A stretch of 64,000 bases of DNA from Jeotgalibaca ciconiae (GTDB lineage: Bacteria; Bacillota; Bacilli; Lactobacillales; Aerococcaceae). The stretch spans positions 62,001-126,000 of the forward strand of contig NZ_CP034465.1 in the NCBI RefSeq assembly GCF_003955755.1, in the 5' to 3' direction. The position numbers and the translations under genes were made by a program. The notes below the pieces were generated by a model, which was given only the letters and a program-made list of their open reading frames with translations, did no database searches and was not told where the DNA came from. This document shows positions 24,451 through 36,639 of this stretch, in pieces; within the stretch, counting starts at the first letter, position 1, and the number at the start of each line of letters is the position of its first letter.

Positions 24451-25968
24451 TTAACTATGTGGAACAAAGATTTCCACAAATCCTTTTATTACTTTTGAAA
24501 GTTCTTCTGGGTCCGGTAAATCTTTGGTTTCAACGATGTGTTGCATAATTTCCGGATAGGAAATAGTTAAATAGTTTATTAATTCTTTTTCAAATCGTTT
24601 TAAATCTTGAACAGGAACTGTGTCTAAAAAGCCATAAGAAAGCGCAAATAGCATAACTACTTGTTTTTCTACATCAAGCGGTCTATGCAAGTCTTGCTTC
24701 AATACTTCTACTGTACGATTTCCTCGATTCAATCTCTGTTGAGTAGCAACATCTAAGTCCGAACCAAATTGAGTAAAAGCTTCCAGCTCTCGGTAAGAAG
24801 CTAAGTCTAAACGAAGAGTACCACTTACTTTTTTCATTGCTTTAATTTGAGCAGCCCCTCCGACACGAGATACAGATAACCCTGCTGAAATCGCCGGCCG
24901 GATACCGCCGAAGAATAAATCACTCTCCAAGAATATTTGCCCATCCGTAATTGAAATAACATTTGTCGGAATGTAAGCAGATATATCTCCTGCTTGCGTT
25001 TCAACAATCGGCAAGGAAGTAATGGATCCTCCGCCTAGTTCACCTTTTAGTTTAGCTGATCGTTCTAGCAGGCGGGAATGTAAATAGAACACATCCCCTG
25101 GATAGGCTTCACGTCCAGGTGGTCTTTTTAACAACAAGGACATTTCTCGATAAGCAGCAGCTTGTTTTGATAAATCATCATAAACAATCAAAACGTGTTT
25201 TCCTTGGTGCATAAATTCTTCTGCCATCGCTGTCGCAGCGTACGGTGCAATGTAAAGCATCGGTGCTGGCTGCGAAGCACTCGCTGAAACGATGATTGTG
25301 TAGTCCATCGCGCGGTGCTCTCTTAACATTTCTGTCAAATTACGAACAGATGATTCTTTCTGTCCAATCGCTACATATATACAAATAACATCTTTTCCTC
25401 TTTGATTAAGAATCGCGTCGATTGCAATTGTTGTTTTACCAGTTCTTCGGTCTCCGATAATTAATTCCCGTTGACCTCTACCGATTGGTACTAACGCATC
25501 GATCGCTTTTAATCCTGTTTGTAACGGCTCCGTTACAGATTGGCGGTCCATAACACTGGGAGCTTCATTCTCAACAGGTCTTTTCTTTGTCGTCATAACA
25601 GAACCTTGACCATCAATAGGTTCTCCTAAAGCATCCACTACTCTACCGATTAGTGCTTCTCCAACAGGAACTTCCATAATGCGCCCTGTTCTTTTTACAA
25701 TATCTCCTTCATGGATATTCTCAAATTCTCCAAAAATGATGATTCCCACATCTTCTTTTTCCAGACTTTGAGCCATTCCAATTGAGCCATTTGAAAAAAG
25801 TAGAAGTTCTCCACTCATGACATTTTTCAGTCCAGTAGCTCTTGCAATTCCATCACCGACATATGTCAGTTTTCCAATTTCTTCCATTTCTGGAACAGAT
25901 TGAAAAGAGCTGATTCTTTCCTTTATCAAAGAATGTAAATTATCTTTATCTATCGCCACATTCTTCAC
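24451..25968 (-). CDS. atpA: F1 ATP synthase alpha subunit
   Basis: 505 aa. It is the regulatory nucleotide-binding subunit alternating with beta. GDRRTGKT is the Walker A loop, and [45 protein letters not shown] is the conserved central block; [10 protein letters not shown] is also present. It sits 10 bases after atpH. Confidence 0.98.
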   Translation of the reverse strand: MKNVAIDKDNLHSLIKERISSFQSVPEMEEIGKLTYVGDGIARATGLKNVMSGELLLFSNGSIGMAQSLEKEDVGIIIFGEFENIHEGDIVKRTGRIMEVPVGEALIGRVVDALGEPIDGQGSVMTTKKRPVENEAPSVMDRQSVTEPLQTGLKAIDALVPIGRGQRELIIGDRRTGKTTIAIDAILNQRGKDVICIYVAIGQKESSVRNLTEMLREHRAMDYTIIVSASASQPAPMLYIAPYAATAMAEEFMHQGKHVLIVYDDLSKQAAAYREMSLLLKRPPGREAYPGDVFYLHSRLLERSAKLKGELGGGSITSLPIVETQAGDISAYIPTNVISITDGQIFLESDLFFGGIRPAISAGLSVSRVGGAAQIKAMKKVSGTLRLDLASYRELEAFTQFGSDLDVATQQRLNRGNRTVEVLKQDLHRPLDVEKQVVMLFALSYGFLDTVPVQDLKRFEKELINYLTISYPEIMQHIVETKDLPDPEELSKVIKGFVEIFVPHS

Positions 25969-25978
25969 CTCTTCAATC

Positions 25979-26509
25979 TCATTGGTCTTCTAATAAGTAT
26001 TTTCTCATTTCAGTAATTTTCGTTTGAAGTGTGTTATCAAACGAATAATTATCTGATTCTAGTTTAACTCCACCTAAAACTGATTCATCAACTACTTCTT
26101 TAACATAAAGATGATGATTCTCTACTTTTTTTCGGAAAGCTTTGATAATCCGATCTTTTTGCTTTTGTTTTAAGGCTACTGCTGAAGTTATTGTCACATT
26201 AACTGGTTCTCGATCTTCCTTGTGAAGTTCATTGAATTGGTTAATGGCGTCAATGTAACTTGCAGTATCGATATTCGACAAAAACTCAAGTGTTCTTTCA
26301 GATAGAAATTGGACAGCTATTCGTAGTTTATTTTCTACAACAGCGGTATTACCTTCTTCATCCATAACTTCTAAAAGGTTATCTTTCAGCTGATTTAACT
26401 CATAATATATTTTCTCAGCAATTTCAGAACTTTCCAAACTATTATAGAAGGTTGTTACAAATAGACGTAGGGAGGAGCTTTTTATATTTTCTCTCTCCAT
26501 ATTAATCAT
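25979..26509 (-). CDS. atpH: F1 ATP synthase delta subunit
   Basis: 176 aa from the ATG at 26509, which overlaps the atpF stop by a few bases; the ATG three codons later is also possible. It links the peripheral stalk to the F1 head (OSCP/delta family). The helical N-terminal domain covers about 1-105. The C-terminal part contains [26 protein letters not shown], the family signature. Sequence is less conserved than in its neighbours, as usual for delta. Confidence 0.93.
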   Translation of the reverse strand: MINMERENIKSSSLRLFVTTFYNSLESSEIAEKIYYELNQLKDNLLEVMDEEGNTAVVENKLRIAVQFLSERTLEFLSNIDTASYIDAINQFNELHKEDREPVNVTITSAVALKQKQKDRIIKAFRKKVENHHLYVKEVVDESVLGGVKLESDNYSFDNTLQTKITEMRKYLLEDQ

Positions 26510-27008
26510 CCAGCCCTTTAATAAATTCCTCAATTAAGCGGTCTTGGTCTTCTGCATTCAATTCCTTGCCAATAATACTTTCAGCAATGCTAATAGACAT
26601 TTCACTAATTTCTGAACGTAATTTTGCAAAAGCTTTTTTTCGTTCTAAATCCACTTCTTTTTCTGCTTGTTTTCGTATTCTTCGAGCGTCTTCTTTTGCT
26701 TCATTTACGATTGATTTTTGCAATTCGTTCCCTTCAGCCTGCGCTCTTGTCAAGGTTTCATTCGCTTTGTTTCTCGCTTCTCGAAGTTGTTGTTCTACTT
26801 CCGCTAATTGTCTTTCTGCACTAATACGAGCAGTTTCTGCCTTATCAATATCAGCATTAATCGTTTGCTCTCGTTGGTCCAGCATATTCATCAGCGGTTT
26901 CCAAGCAACACGTTTTAACAATGCAAAAAGAAGTAAAAATGCAACTAACGTAACGAGTGTATTACCTAAAGCTGTAGAAGCACTTCCTAATATAACACCT
27001 AGTGTCAC
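26502..27008 (-). CDS. atpF: Fo ATP synthase b subunit
   Basis: 168 aa. It is the peripheral stalk. One N-terminal transmembrane helix (about 10-30, LVTLVAFLLLFALLKRVAW) is followed by a long charged coiled coil (about 40-140) with heptad-like Ala/Glu/Arg content. It overlaps the atpH start and follows atpE by 38 bases. Confidence 0.95.
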   Translation of the reverse strand: MTLGVILGSASTALGNTLVTLVAFLLLFALLKRVAWKPLMNMLDQREQTINADIDKAETARISAERQLAEVEQQLREARNKANETLTRAQAEGNELQKSIVNEAKEDARRIRKQAEKEVDLERKKAFAKLRSEISEMSISIAESIIGKELNAEDQDRLIEEFIKGLDD

Positions 27009-27046
27009 ACTCTTTCCTCCTCTATCAGTTCTTTCTTTCTAGCCGG

Positions 27047-28032
<986 letters not shown>

Positions 28033-28114
28033 TCAATTCTATACAGCTAGAATAAACCCATCTGTTAAAACACATCAAATAATTCATGAAAACAGAAGGC
28101 TCATTTGCAAACCT

Positions 28115-28143
28115 ATAATACCACGCGTCGAAGGAATAATCAA
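28115..28143 (-). promoter_or_regulatory. Promoter of the atp operon
   Basis: TTGATT, a 17-base spacer and TATTAT on the minus strand, about 100 bases upstream of the atpB start. The 28018-28279 gap holds only this promoter and its leader; I see no atpI. Confidence 0.75.
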
Positions 28144-28279
28144 AAATAATTATTATTTTTTTACTGAGAACAATCAATATATTGAAAGTTCAATATCAGG
28201 TTACAGCATCTTGAACAGCAAAATGCCTATTTCTCTTTCAAAAATACGATTCTGAGAAAAAGAACACTCAAAAAAACAA

Positions 28280-28322
28280 AAAACTGTTTCCCTTTCGAAT
28301 GAATGAAAGGGAAACAGTTTTT
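28280..28322 (-). terminator. Terminator after upp
   Basis: A 16-bp perfect stem AAACTGTTTCCCTTTC with its complement, an 8-base loop and a T run, starting 4 bases after the upp stop codon. Confidence 0.88.
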
Positions 28323-28326
28323 ATAG

Positions 28327-28962
28327 TTATTTTGTGCCAAATAAACGATCGCCAGCATCTCCCAAACCAGGTAGAATATAGCCGATTTCATTTAGTTTTT
28401 CGTCCAACGCTGCTGTAACGATTTCTACTTCAGGATACTCATCATTTAATACTTTTACCCCTTCTGGAGCAGCAACTAAGCAAATAAATTTGATATTTCT
28501 AGGTTTTGCGCCACGCTTAACTAATGCTTCAATTGCAGCAACAGCCGATCCCCCTGTTGCTAACATTGGATCAACAACAAAAAGTTGACGCTCTGCAATA
28601 TCTGCAGGCATTTTTACGAAATACTCATGCGGTTGTAACGTTTCCTCATCACGATACAATCCAACGTGGCCTACTTTAGCAGCTGGCAGCATAGCTAAAA
28701 AGCCGTCTACCATTCCTAAACCAGCACGTAAAATGGGAACAATGGCTACTTTTTTTCCACTTAATGTTTTTTGAATTGATTTTACAAGTGGTGTTTCGAT
28801 TTCAACATCTTCCAAAGGCATATTCCTTGTCACTTCATACGCCATTAACATTGCGATCTCACTAACTACCTCACGAAAGTCTTTTGTTCCTGTATCTTTT
28901 TGTCGGATAATTGTTAATTTATGCTGAATCAAAGGATGATCCATAACTGTTACTTGTGCCAT
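28327..28962 (-). CDS. upp: Uracil phosphoribosyltransferase
   Basis: 211 aa. It salvages uracil to UMP with PRPP. The PRPP-binding loop is [29 protein letters not shown] is the N-terminal phosphate loop, and [11 protein letters not shown] is the typical C-terminus with the uracil-binding region before it. It follows glyA by about 95 bases without a visible terminator between them. The glyA-upp-atp order is shared with Bacillus. Confidence 0.97.
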   Translation of the reverse strand: MAQVTVMDHPLIQHKLTIIRQKDTGTKDFREVVSEIAMLMAYEVTRNMPLEDVEIETPLVKSIQKTLSGKKVAIVPILRAGLGMVDGFLAMLPAAKVGHVGLYRDEETLQPHEYFVKMPADIAERQLFVVDPMLATGGSAVAAIEALVKRGAKPRNIKFICLVAAPEGVKVLNDEYPEVEIVTAALDEKLNEIGYILPGLGDAGDRLFGTK

Positions 28963-29057
28963 TCGTATTCCCCCTCAAAATTTCACTTTTACTATTGTAT
29001 AGTATTAGACTCATTTTGGCTAGAAAATTATTCCTTTTATTGCTTTGTATGGTCGCT

Positions 29058-30284
29058 TTATTTTTCTACATGCAGTGGAAACTGGCTTGTTAACTTCCGT
29101 ACTTCAGATTTTACTGATTCCAGTACTTCTGGGTTGTTTTGGTTTTCTGCAACTTTAATAATCAATTCTGCAACTTTTCTGGATTCTTCTTCCTTAAATC
29201 CACGTGTGGTGATCGCTGGTGTACCTATTCGAATACCACTGGTTTTCATTGGCGGCAGTTTATCAAATGGAATCGCGTTTTTATTGACAGTAATTCCTAC
29301 TTCATCTAAAAGAGATTCTAATTCTTTTCCATTTAAATCATAAGCGGAAACATCCAGGAGCAGAAGATGATTATCAGTTCCGCCACTAATCAATCGGAAT
29401 TTAGATTCTTGAAAAACTTTTTCCATTGTTTTTGCATTTTTAACAACTTGTCCAATGTATTCTTTATAAGATGGTTGAAGAGCTTCGTAGAAAGAAACAG
29501 CTTTTGCAGCTATTATATGTTCAAGCGGACCGCCTTGAATTCCTGGGAAAATCGCACTGTTTAGTTTTTTTGCATATTCTTTCTTAGCTAGAATAATACC
29601 GCCTCTTGGTCCACGTAATGTTTTATGGGTTGTCGAAGTTACAATATCCGCATATTCAACGGGATTCTGATGGTAACCAGTTGCGCAAAGTCCAGCGATG
29701 TGTGCCATATCCACCATTAATTTAGCGCCCACTTCATCAGCAATTTCGCGGAATTTTTTGAAGTCTATTTTCCTAGAATATGCGCTCGCACCCGCAACAA
29801 TTAGCTTTGGCTGCTCTTCTTTTGCAATGCGGAGCACTTCATCATAATTGATAAAACCTGTTTCTTTATCAATGCCATAGGAAACAAACTCATAATTTTT
29901 CCCACTAAAATTGACACTTGAGCCATGAGTCAGATGTCCACCATGGTTTAGATCCATCCCTAAAACTTTACTTCCGTGCTCTACCAAGGCCATGTATGCT
30001 GCCATATTCGCTTGACTGCCTGAGTGAGGCTGTACATTAACGTATTCAGCACCAAAAATTTCCTTAATGCGAGAAATTGCTAAATTTTCAATAATATCGA
30101 CGAATTCGCAACCGCCATAATAACGTTTTCCAGGGTAACCCTCTGCGTATTTATTCGTCAATATACTGCCTTGTGCTTCCAATACTTCCTTAGATACAAA
30201 GTTTTCGGAAGCAATCAGTTCAATTCCTTCTTCTTGACGTGTTTTCTCTTTTTCAATTGCCTCAAATACCTCTTTATCGAACAC
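29058..30284 (-). CDS. glyA: Serine hydroxymethyltransferase
   Basis: 408 aa from the GTG at 30284, preceded by AGGGGG at a suitable distance; the longer ATG form has no ribosome-binding site. It converts serine and tetrahydrofolate to glycine and methylene-tetrahydrofolate. The PLP lysine is in [27 protein letters not shown] and [13 protein letters not shown] are diagnostic N-terminal motifs. It is followed by upp. Confidence 0.97.
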   Translation of the reverse strand: MFDKEVFEAIEKEKTRQEEGIELIASENFVSKEVLEAQGSILTNKYAEGYPGKRYYGGCEFVDIIENLAISRIKEIFGAEYVNVQPHSGSQANMAAYMALVEHGSKVLGMDLNHGGHLTHGSSVNFSGKNYEFVSYGIDKETGFINYDEVLRIAKEEQPKLIVAGASAYSRKIDFKKFREIADEVGAKLMVDMAHIAGLCATGYHQNPVEYADIVTSTTHKTLRGPRGGIILAKKEYAKKLNSAIFPGIQGGPLEHIIAAKAVSFYEALQPSYKEYIGQVVKNAKTMEKVFQESKFRLISGGTDNHLLLLDVSAYDLNGKELESLLDEVGITVNKNAIPFDKLPPMKTSGIRIGTPAITTRGFKEEESRKVAELIIKVAENQNNPEVLESVKSEVRKLTSQFPLHVEK

Positions 30285-30496
30285 CAAACATTCCCCCTGC
30301 TCCATGTTTTTATTAGATTATGATTAAAATCAATTATTAGTATAGCATAGTTCATATCTTCTTAATACCATTATTCATCCATATTTTTTTAAGAAAACGG
30401 AAGGAAATTAACTTCAGTTCACAGGTACGTGTTCAAGTTGCTGGACAATACTAATTCCAATGATAAAACAGATAATCAATTTCTCAAGCGATTCTT

Positions 30497-30559
30497 CTAC
30501 GATAGTAATTCCCCATACTTCTTCGTTATTGAGGTCTTGTTCTTGTAAAGTTTTCCCAT
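30497..30559 (-). CDS. Possible 20-residue peptide ORF
   Basis: An ATG at 30559 has a near-perfect AAAGGAGG ribosome-binding site and a promoter about 50 bases upstream. It encodes MGKLYKNKTSITKKYGELLS, basic and without a hydrophobic stretch. An overlapping frame stays open from 30638 to 30414 with a hydrophobic C-terminal segment but no matching start signals. This may therefore be the front of a small frameshifted gene. I do not recognise either reading. Confidence 0.3.
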   Translation of the reverse strand: MGKLYKNKTSITKKYGELLS

Positions 30560-30608
30560 CTTCAATCGCCTCCTTTCTTTTAAATCGAGCGCTCACATTA
30601 TCGCTTTC

Positions 30609-30638
30609 ATTATACAGCAAGAATTTCATTAAAAACAA
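30609..30638 (-). promoter_or_regulatory. Promoter upstream of the small ORF and glyA
   Basis: TTGTTT, an 18-base spacer and a perfect TATAAT on the minus strand, directly downstream of the prmC terminator. It could drive the small ORF and glyA. Confidence 0.55.
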
Positions 30639-30668
30639 AAAGGCTGGATTTTTTATCCAACCCTTTTG
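30637..30668 (-). terminator. Terminator after prmC
   Basis: On the minus strand AAAAGGGTTGGAT pairs with ATCCAGCCTTTTT (two mismatches) and is followed by T-rich sequence. It closes the tdk-prfA-prmC group. Confidence 0.8.
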
Positions 30669-30675
30669 TTTATTA

Positions 30676-31533
30676 CTATTTAACGATTAACATACGGTCC
30701 AGTCCATTAATGTCTTTTTGGATACTAACCTCTTTATCTGGAAATGCTTGCTGATAGAGTTGTTGTAATTTTTCTCCTTGTTGAAAACCAATTTCCATAA
30801 AGAGACAGCCATCTGTTTTTAAGTAAAAGGGCAATTCATACGCTAGTCGTTCATATACACTAAAGCCCCCATTATCTGCAAACAAAGCCGAATGCGGTTC
30901 ATGTTGCAAAACAGAAACGTCCATCAGTTCTTTTTCATCAAAGCCGATATACGGCGGATTGCTAATAATGCAGTCAAAAGTTTCTAAAGATACTGGTTCT
31001 AATAAGTCTCCTTGTAAAAAGCGAATAGCTAAATCCAGTGACTCTGTATTTTTTTTGGCTACATCAAGTGCTGCTCCAGATATATCTGTTGCAGTAACAA
31101 TATCTTGTGGGCGTTCAGATTTCATGGTAATGGCGATGGCCCCTGATCCAGTCCCAATATCCAATACACGAAGCGGTTTTTCACCGACTGTTTGATTCAA
31201 ATGTTTCAAAGCTGCGTGAACAAGTTCTTCCGTTTCCGGACGAGGAATAAGTGTATCTTTTGTGACTTTCAAAGGTATTCCGTAAAACCATTCTTTTCCG
31301 ACAATATATTGCAGAGGTTTTCCTTCGATGAATTGATTCAAATCGTCTAAATACTGTAAATAAATAGAATCCGTCATTTCATCTTTCAAATGACGGATAA
31401 AATCTGTTTTAGTCCAATCCAATCGATCAATCAGCAATCTTTCCGCAACATAAGTGTTTTTATTAAATTTTTCCAAATATTTTACTGCATTTTGAACCAC
31501 CTGTTGATAGGTTCGTGTACTAATCGATACCAT
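30676..31533 (-). CDS. prmC: Release factor glutamine methyltransferase
   Basis: 285 aa. It methylates the glutamine of the GGQ motif in release factors, using S-adenosylmethionine. [13 protein letters not shown] is the SAM-binding motif I and [10 protein letters not shown] the NPPY substrate motif. It overlaps the prfA 3' end by 14 bases, which couples it to its own substrate, the arrangement conserved throughout bacteria. Confidence 0.96.
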   Translation of the reverse strand: MVSISTRTYQQVVQNAVKYLEKFNKNTYVAERLLIDRLDWTKTDFIRHLKDEMTDSIYLQYLDDLNQFIEGKPLQYIVGKEWFYGIPLKVTKDTLIPRPETEELVHAALKHLNQTVGEKPLRVLDIGTGSGAIAITMKSERPQDIVTATDISGAALDVAKKNTESLDLAIRFLQGDLLEPVSLETFDCIISNPPYIGFDEKELMDVSVLQHEPHSALFADNGGFSVYERLAYELPFYLKTDGCLFMEIGFQQGEKLQQLYQQAFPDKEVSIQKDINGLDRMLIVK

Positions 31534-32599
31534 TATTTAAATTCTCCAATTTTTCAGCCTGATCCGCAATAATTAATGCATCTACAATTTCATCAAACTT
31601 ACCGTTTAAGATTTGATCTAGTTTTTGAATCGTCAACCCAATTCGATGATCCGTTACTCGATTTTGAGGGAAATTATAGGTGCGAATTCGTTCAGAACGG
31701 TCTCCTGTCCCAACTGCTGACTTTCTATTTGCATCATATTCTGATTGTGCTTCACTGGTGATTTTGTCAAAAACACGCGCGCGCAAAACTTTCATTGCTT
31801 TCTCACGGTTTTTAATTTGAGAACGTTCGTCCTGCATCGCAACCGCAATCCCCGTTGGAATATGAGTTAAACGGACAGCAGACGCAGTCTTGTTGACGTG
31901 CTGTCCACCTGCACCGCTTGCGTGATAAATGTCTGTACGAATGTCTTTATCAGCTATATCCAGTTCTACTTCTTCCATTTCCGGCATTACAACGACTGTA
32001 GCAGTAGATGTGTGTACACGCCCTTGTGATTCTGTTTCGGGTACTCGTTGCACACGGTGAGCGCCACTTTCATATTTTAATTTAGAAAAGACATTTTGTC
32101 CTTTTATCATTAAAATAATTTCTTTATAACCGCCAATACCGGTAATATTTGCATCCATTACTTCTACTTTCCAACCTTGGTTTTCTGCATATTTGCTGTA
32201 CATTTCAAAAAGATCTCCAGCAAATAGAGCAGCTTCATCTCCACCCGCTGCTCCGCGGATTTCCATGATGATATTTTTCCCGTCATTTGGGTCTTCTGGC
32301 AGCAACAATACTTTAATTCGCTCTTCTAATTCTTCTTTTTCATCTTTCAGCATCGATAATTCTTCTTTAGCAAGTTCTGCCATGTCAGCATCTAATTTTT
32401 CTGAAAGCATTTCTTCTGTATCGCTAATCTCTTCTTCTAATTTTTTGTACCGTCTAAATACAGCAACTTTGGGACGTAAATCTGACTCTTCTTTTGTAAG
32501 CTGCATTAAACGTTGTGTATCCGAAATCACTTCCGGATCACTTAATAATTCCGCTAATTCTTCATAACGGATGATGAATGTGTCAAGCTGATCAAACAT
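31520..32599 (-). CDS. prfA: Peptide chain release factor 1
   Basis: 359 aa. It ends translation at UAA and UAG. The catalytic GGQ is in [19 protein letters not shown]. The stop-codon tripeptide region lies before it ([19 protein letters not shown]). Length is standard for RF1. It sits between tdk and prmC and overlaps prmC. Confidence 0.97.
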   Translation of the reverse strand: MFDQLDTFIIRYEELAELLSDPEVISDTQRLMQLTKEESDLRPKVAVFRRYKKLEEEISDTEEMLSEKLDADMAELAKEELSMLKDEKEELEERIKVLLLPEDPNDGKNIIMEIRGAAGGDEAALFAGDLFEMYSKYAENQGWKVEVMDANITGIGGYKEIILMIKGQNVFSKLKYESGAHRVQRVPETESQGRVHTSTATVVVMPEMEEVELDIADKDIRTDIYHASGAGGQHVNKTASAVRLTHIPTGIAVAMQDERSQIKNREKAMKVLRARVFDKITSEAQSEYDANRKSAVGTGDRSERIRTYNFPQNRVTDHRIGLTIQKLDQILNGKFDEIVDALIIADQAEKLENLNNGID

Positions 32600-32650
32600 C
32601 TATCTCAAAACCCTTCTTTTTCCAAATATGAATCCTATCTTTTTGTCATT

Positions 32651-33220
32651 CTAAATTTCTGGATGAAAATAATGTTTACGGCATACAGGGATATAAGACT
32701 CATTTCCACCGATTTGAATTTGTTCCCCCTTATAAACGGGTTTCCCATCTACAATTCTCATATTCATGAGAGCTTTCTTATGACAATACCAACAAATTGT
32801 TTTTATTTCTTCTATTTTATCAGCGTATAATAATAAATATTTCGATCCTTCGAATAATTCATTTGTAAAATCATTTTTTAAACCAAATGCCATAACCGGA
32901 ATATCTAAATCATCTACAATTCTAGCTAATTGTAAGACATGTTTCTTACTCAAAAATTGTGCTTCATCTAAGAGTACACAATATGGTTTATCTTTTTCAG
33001 ATTTTACAACTTCATAAAGATCTGTTTCTTCATGAACAGCCTTAGCTTCTCTGCGAAGCCCAATTCTACTCGCAACATAACCAACTTGATCGCGGTCATC
33101 AATAGCACTCGTAAAAATTAATACTGGCTTATTTTGCTCTTCATAATTATGGGCAACCTTTAATATTTCGATTGTCTTCCCACTGTTCATTGCACCATAT
33201 TTAAAAAATAATTGTGCCAT
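32651..33220 (-). CDS. tdk: Thymidine kinase
   Basis: 189 aa, type II thymidine kinase. It phosphorylates thymidine with ATP. The P-loop is [13 protein letters not shown], the Walker B-like part [10 protein letters not shown], and four zinc ligands lie in the C-terminal lasso (CWYCHK and PVCRKHY). It precedes prfA, as in Bacillus, and diverges from murT. Confidence 0.96.
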   Translation of the reverse strand: MAQLFFKYGAMNSGKTIEILKVAHNYEEQNKPVLIFTSAIDDRDQVGYVASRIGLRREAKAVHEETDLYEVVKSEKDKPYCVLLDEAQFLSKKHVLQLARIVDDLDIPVMAFGLKNDFTNELFEGSKYLLLYADKIEEIKTICWYCHKKALMNMRIVDGKPVYKGEQIQIGGNESYIPVCRKHYFHPEI

Positions 33221-33429
33221 TTTTCACCCCGCCAGTATTTTTCATAATTATTATCTTGTAATATAATAGTAATAAATGGCCTTAAAGTCAATCATACAAG
33301 CTTAATTCAACAAGATGTTAAGAAATAATAAAATTAATGAGTATTCTTCCTATATTTTTATCCATTACTTTCAGTATAAACAACTTTTATGCTATGATGT
33401 CAAAGAGAATTTTTGAAGGAGAGATACAT

Positions 33430-34779
33430 TTGAGTATTCGGGGAGCATTGGCCATTACGGTCGGAAAAGGAACACAGTGGGCATTACGTACATTTACGAA
33501 TGGTGGTACAAGTTTACCAGGAAAACTTGCCGCGAAAATTGATCCAGCTGTTCTTTCTCACTTAGCAAAAGACTATGAAGTAGTCATTATTACAGGCACG
33601 AACGGTAAGACACTTACAACTTCCCTGACGTACCACGTTTTACAACAAAAATTTAACCATGTGTTAACAAACCCGACAGGGGCAAACATGGAGCAAGGAA
33701 TTATTTCTACGTTCTTAGAAAAACGAGATTCTAAAGCCAATAACAAAAAAATCGCGATTTTAGAGGTGGATGAAGCTAGTTTAATCCACGTTACCAAATA
33801 TATAAAACCAAGCATTATTGTGAACACAAATGTTTTTCGTGACCAAATGGACCGCTTCGGGGAGATTTACACCATTTACCAAAAAATGGTAGACGGAGCA
33901 GCGCAAGCGCCCAATGCAACAATCTTAGCAAATGGTGACAGCCCTATTTTCCATTCGAAAGACCTTAAAAACCCTCAAATTTATTTTGGCTTTAACCATG
34001 AAAAAGATGGCGAAACAATGGCACATTACAATACGGACGGTGTTCTCTGTCCAAATTGCCAAAGCATTTTACACTATAAGTTTAATACATATGCAAATCT
34101 CGGAAAGTATTATTGTCCAAATTGTGACTTCAAACGTCCGGAATTAAAATATGCCGTTACAGCCGTTGATCATTTGGATTACCAATCTTCTACTTTTGAA
34201 ATTGATGGGCGTCCTTTTAAAATTAATGTTGCTGGCTTATATAATATTTACAATGCATTAGCAGCTTATTCAGTTGGACGTGAATTTGGTTTAACACCAG
34301 AGGAAATCCAATCAGGATTTTCTTCTGCTGAGCAAAAATTCGGGCGTCAAGAAACGATTCAAATTGATAACAAGACCATTGTGTTAAATCTTATTAAAAA
34401 TCCGGTTGGTTTGAATCAAATCATCGACTTACTTGATTATGAAAAAGATCCTTTCACAGTAGCTGTCGTATTGAACGACCGCCCGGCTGATGGAACCGAT
34501 GTAAGTTGGATTTGGGACGGGGAATTTGAAAAGTTAGTTGAACATACTATTCCAAGCGTAAGCGTGAGTGGTATTCGCCGAGACGAAATGAACTTACGTC
34601 TCAAAGTGGCTGGCATACCAGAAGAAAAAATGAACGTCTATGATTCTGTGAATGAGTTGATTGAATCCTTTCAACAAGAGCCTACTGAAAAAATTTATGT
34701 AATGGCTACTTATACTGGCGTTTTGAATTTGCGTAAAGTGTTAGCTGATAGAGGCTATATCAAAGAAAGGATGAAATAA
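33430..34779 (+). CDS. murT: Lipid II isoglutaminyl synthase, Mur ligase subunit
   Basis: 449 aa from the TTG at 33430, with AAGGAG eight bases upstream; the longer ORF adds 31 residues without signals. With GatD it amidates the D-glutamate of lipid II. The P-loop GTNGKT is at 56-61, LEVDEASL and RDQMDRFGE follow, and a four-cysteine zinc ribbon (C207, C210, C229, C232) is inserted in the middle domain, as in known MurT. The C-terminal DUF1727-type domain covers the last 110 residues. It is directly followed by gatD. Confidence 0.94.
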   Translation: MSIRGALAITVGKGTQWALRTFTNGGTSLPGKLAAKIDPAVLSHLAKDYEVVIITGTNGKTLTTSLTYHVLQQKFNHVLTNPTGANMEQGIISTFLEKRDSKANNKKIAILEVDEASLIHVTKYIKPSIIVNTNVFRDQMDRFGEIYTIYQKMVDGAAQAPNATILANGDSPIFHSKDLKNPQIYFGFNHEKDGETMAHYNTDGVLCPNCQSILHYKFNTYANLGKYYCPNCDFKRPELKYAVTAVDHLDYQSSTFEIDGRPFKINVAGLYNIYNALAAYSVGREFGLTPEEIQSGFSSAEQKFGRQETIQIDNKTIVLNLIKNPVGLNQIIDLLDYEKDPFTVAVVLNDRPADGTDVSWIWDGEFEKLVEHTIPSVSVSGIRRDEMNLRLKVAGIPEEKMNVYDSVNELIESFQQEPTEKIYVMATYTGVLNLRKVLADRGYIKERMK

Positions 34780-35445
34780 TTGAAACTGAGAATCTGTCAT
34801 TTATATGGGAATTTATTGAATACATATGGTGATAACGGAAATTTATTGATGCTGCAGTATTGTGCGCGACAAAAAGGAATTACCGTTGAAACTGAAATTG
34901 TCAGCTTAGATCAACCTTTTGAAGCAGATCAATATGATTTAGTCTTTTTTGGCGGAGGACAAGATTACGAACAATTCATCGTGTCAAAAGATATTCAACA
35001 AAAAGCTGACGATATTAAAGAATATATTGAAAAAGATGGGGTTCTGCTAGCAATTTGTGGCGGCTACCAATTATTAGGTCATCACTATGTGGATGCTAGT
35101 GGAAAAGAAATCAAAGGAATCAGCGCGATTGATTATTATACATTGAACCAAGAAAATAATCGCTTTATTGGTGATATTACCATTTACGATGAAGAATCCG
35201 GTGATACTTATCATGGTTTTGAAAATCATAATGGTCGTACATTCTTGGGTGATCATGTGAGAGCTTTAGGTATTGTTCAAGAAGGTAAAGGAAATAATGG
35301 CGAAGATAAAACAGAAGGTGCTCGTTATAAAAATGTCTTTTGCTCTTACTTCCATGGTCCTTTACTAGTCCGCAATATTCATTTAGCAGAACGAATTGTC
35401 GATTTAGCCGTTAAAAATCATCAAAAGAAAAACTTACTTGCATAA
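34780..35445 (+). CDS. gatD: Lipid II isoglutaminyl synthase, glutamine amidotransferase subunit
   Basis: 221 aa, starting with TTG immediately after the murT stop. It is a class I glutamine amidotransferase that releases ammonia for MurT. The nucleophile is C93 in LLAICGGYQLLG and the catalytic histidine is in CSYFHGPLL. The HLYGNLLNTYGDNGN start is typical of GatD/CobB-CobQ-like proteins. Zero spacing implies translational coupling. Confidence 0.94.
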   Translation: MKLRICHLYGNLLNTYGDNGNLLMLQYCARQKGITVETEIVSLDQPFEADQYDLVFFGGGQDYEQFIVSKDIQQKADDIKEYIEKDGVLLAICGGYQLLGHHYVDASGKEIKGISAIDYYTLNQENNRFIGDITIYDEESGDTYHGFENHNGRTFLGDHVRALGIVQEGKGNNGEDKTEGARYKNVFCSYFHGPLLVRNIHLAERIVDLAVKNHQKKNLLA

Positions 35446-35453
35446 AAATAGAG

Positions 35454-35497
35454 AAACAGGACTTCAAGTTCATCATGACTTGAAACCCTGTTTTTTT
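35454..35497. terminator. Bidirectional terminator between gatD and the DUF1648 gene
   Basis: AAACAGG.CTTCAAGT pairs with ACTTGAA.CCCTGTTT around an 8-base loop, with T runs on both strands. It serves the converging gatD and membrane-protein genes. Confidence 0.82.
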
Positions 35498-35498
35498 A

Positions 35499-36638
35499 TT
35501 ATTCTAATAAAAATGACCAAATTATCATAATAAGTGTGAGAAGCAGAATCCCTAAAACAAAGGCCCACCCTTGCCATCTAGCTAGATTAATCGTTGTTCC
35601 GATACCATATCGTTTTTCTACAAACACAGCTGCATCATCCGGATTATAATAGAACATCCCTGCAATCCATTTCTCATCTTCTTCTGGATCTTGATAATAT
35701 TGACTATCTTCATCCTCGGATTCCGATAACTTCAATTTCTCCCCACCTTGTCCGTATTTAATGGACAAATAGAATGTACTGCCAATTGTCAGTAGGAGAT
35801 AAAGAGCAACTACAATAATTTGAAGCCAGAAATATTTTTCATCAATTAAAACAGAAGATAAAAAGAGACTCGATATTAATAATTGTGTAGATATAGCTAT
35901 CAGGAAGGAAAATTTCGACCAAGCTTGTCGATATCTTCTACTCTTTTCACTAGAAATAACAGGTGCCAGCGGAGATAGTTTCTGTCTTGATTTGATAAAT
36001 GAATAATGTGCAAAGTAAAAAATAGGTATGAACAGAACTTGTAGAAGCGGAAAAGATAAAACAGTCAGAAATGATTTTTCTACATAATGGTTTGCTTGAA
36101 AATTACTATCAAAATTAATCGGGATTTGATCAGGAATCCGGTCGTAATTCATTAAGGAAATAACGACCGTTACAATAATGATTACAAGCTGCCACAGAAC
36201 AAATGCACTCGAAGGCGTCATTTTCAACTTTTCATGATAGTTTGAATCAATTACTATTTTTTTCTTAATTGAGACTTCATCAATTGGTAAAGTTTTTTTC
36301 CACTTCATTAGTTCTTTTCGATATTTTAAATAGATAAGAAAGGAAACAATCATGAATAGGAAGATAATGATTATTAAGTAAATGGAAATAACCATATCAA
36401 CTTTATTTTCTTCCAAATAAAACGGAATCAGCAACAAGGGAAGCGCCAGAAAAAAACTGATGGCTATATTGATAATGGCATAGCGTTTAACCAATCTTAC
36501 AATAAAATCATCTTTCAAGAACTGTTTGGGAACTGAAACCCCAAATGGCGTCGATCTTCTACTAACCAATGGTGTAATACCAATTGTCACTCCCATAAAC
36601 AACATCGTAAAAAACATTAGCAAAATAAATGTCCACAT
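35499..36638 (-). CDS. DUF1648/DUF5808 integral membrane protein
   Basis: 379 aa with about eight hydrophobic segments. The segment around residues 155-190 (VTVVISLMNYDRIPDQIPINFD) resembles DUF1648, the domain of SdpI-type immunity proteins. A cytoplasmic part KWIAGMFYYNPDDAAVFVEKRYGIG near 315 resembles DUF5808. It starts one base after the stop of the GntR regulator, so the pair is one operon. Similar GntR-membrane protein pairs occur in Bacillus and are thought to answer envelope stress or toxins; that is inference here. No enzyme motif is seen. Confidence 0.8.
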   Translation of the reverse strand: MWTFILLMFFTMLFMGVTIGITPLVSRRSTPFGVSVPKQFLKDDFIVRLVKRYAIINIAISFFLALPLLLIPFYLEENKVDMVISIYLIIIIFLFMIVSFLIYLKYRKELMKWKKTLPIDEVSIKKKIVIDSNYHEKLKMTPSSAFVLWQLVIIIVTVVISLMNYDRIPDQIPINFDSNFQANHYVEKSFLTVLSFPLLQVLFIPIFYFAHYSFIKSRQKLSPLAPVISSEKSRRYRQAWSKFSFLIAISTQLLISSLFLSSVLIDEKYFWLQIIVVALYLLLTIGSTFYLSIKYGQGGEKLKLSESEDEDSQYYQDPEEDEKWIAGMFYYNPDDAAVFVEKRYGIGTTINLARWQGWAFVLGILLLTLIMIIWSFLLE

Positions 36639-36639
36639 A

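Noticed and set aside
26566-27042. 158-codon plus-strand ORF
   Set aside because: Antisense shadow of atpF, low-complexity Ser/Phe-rich product.
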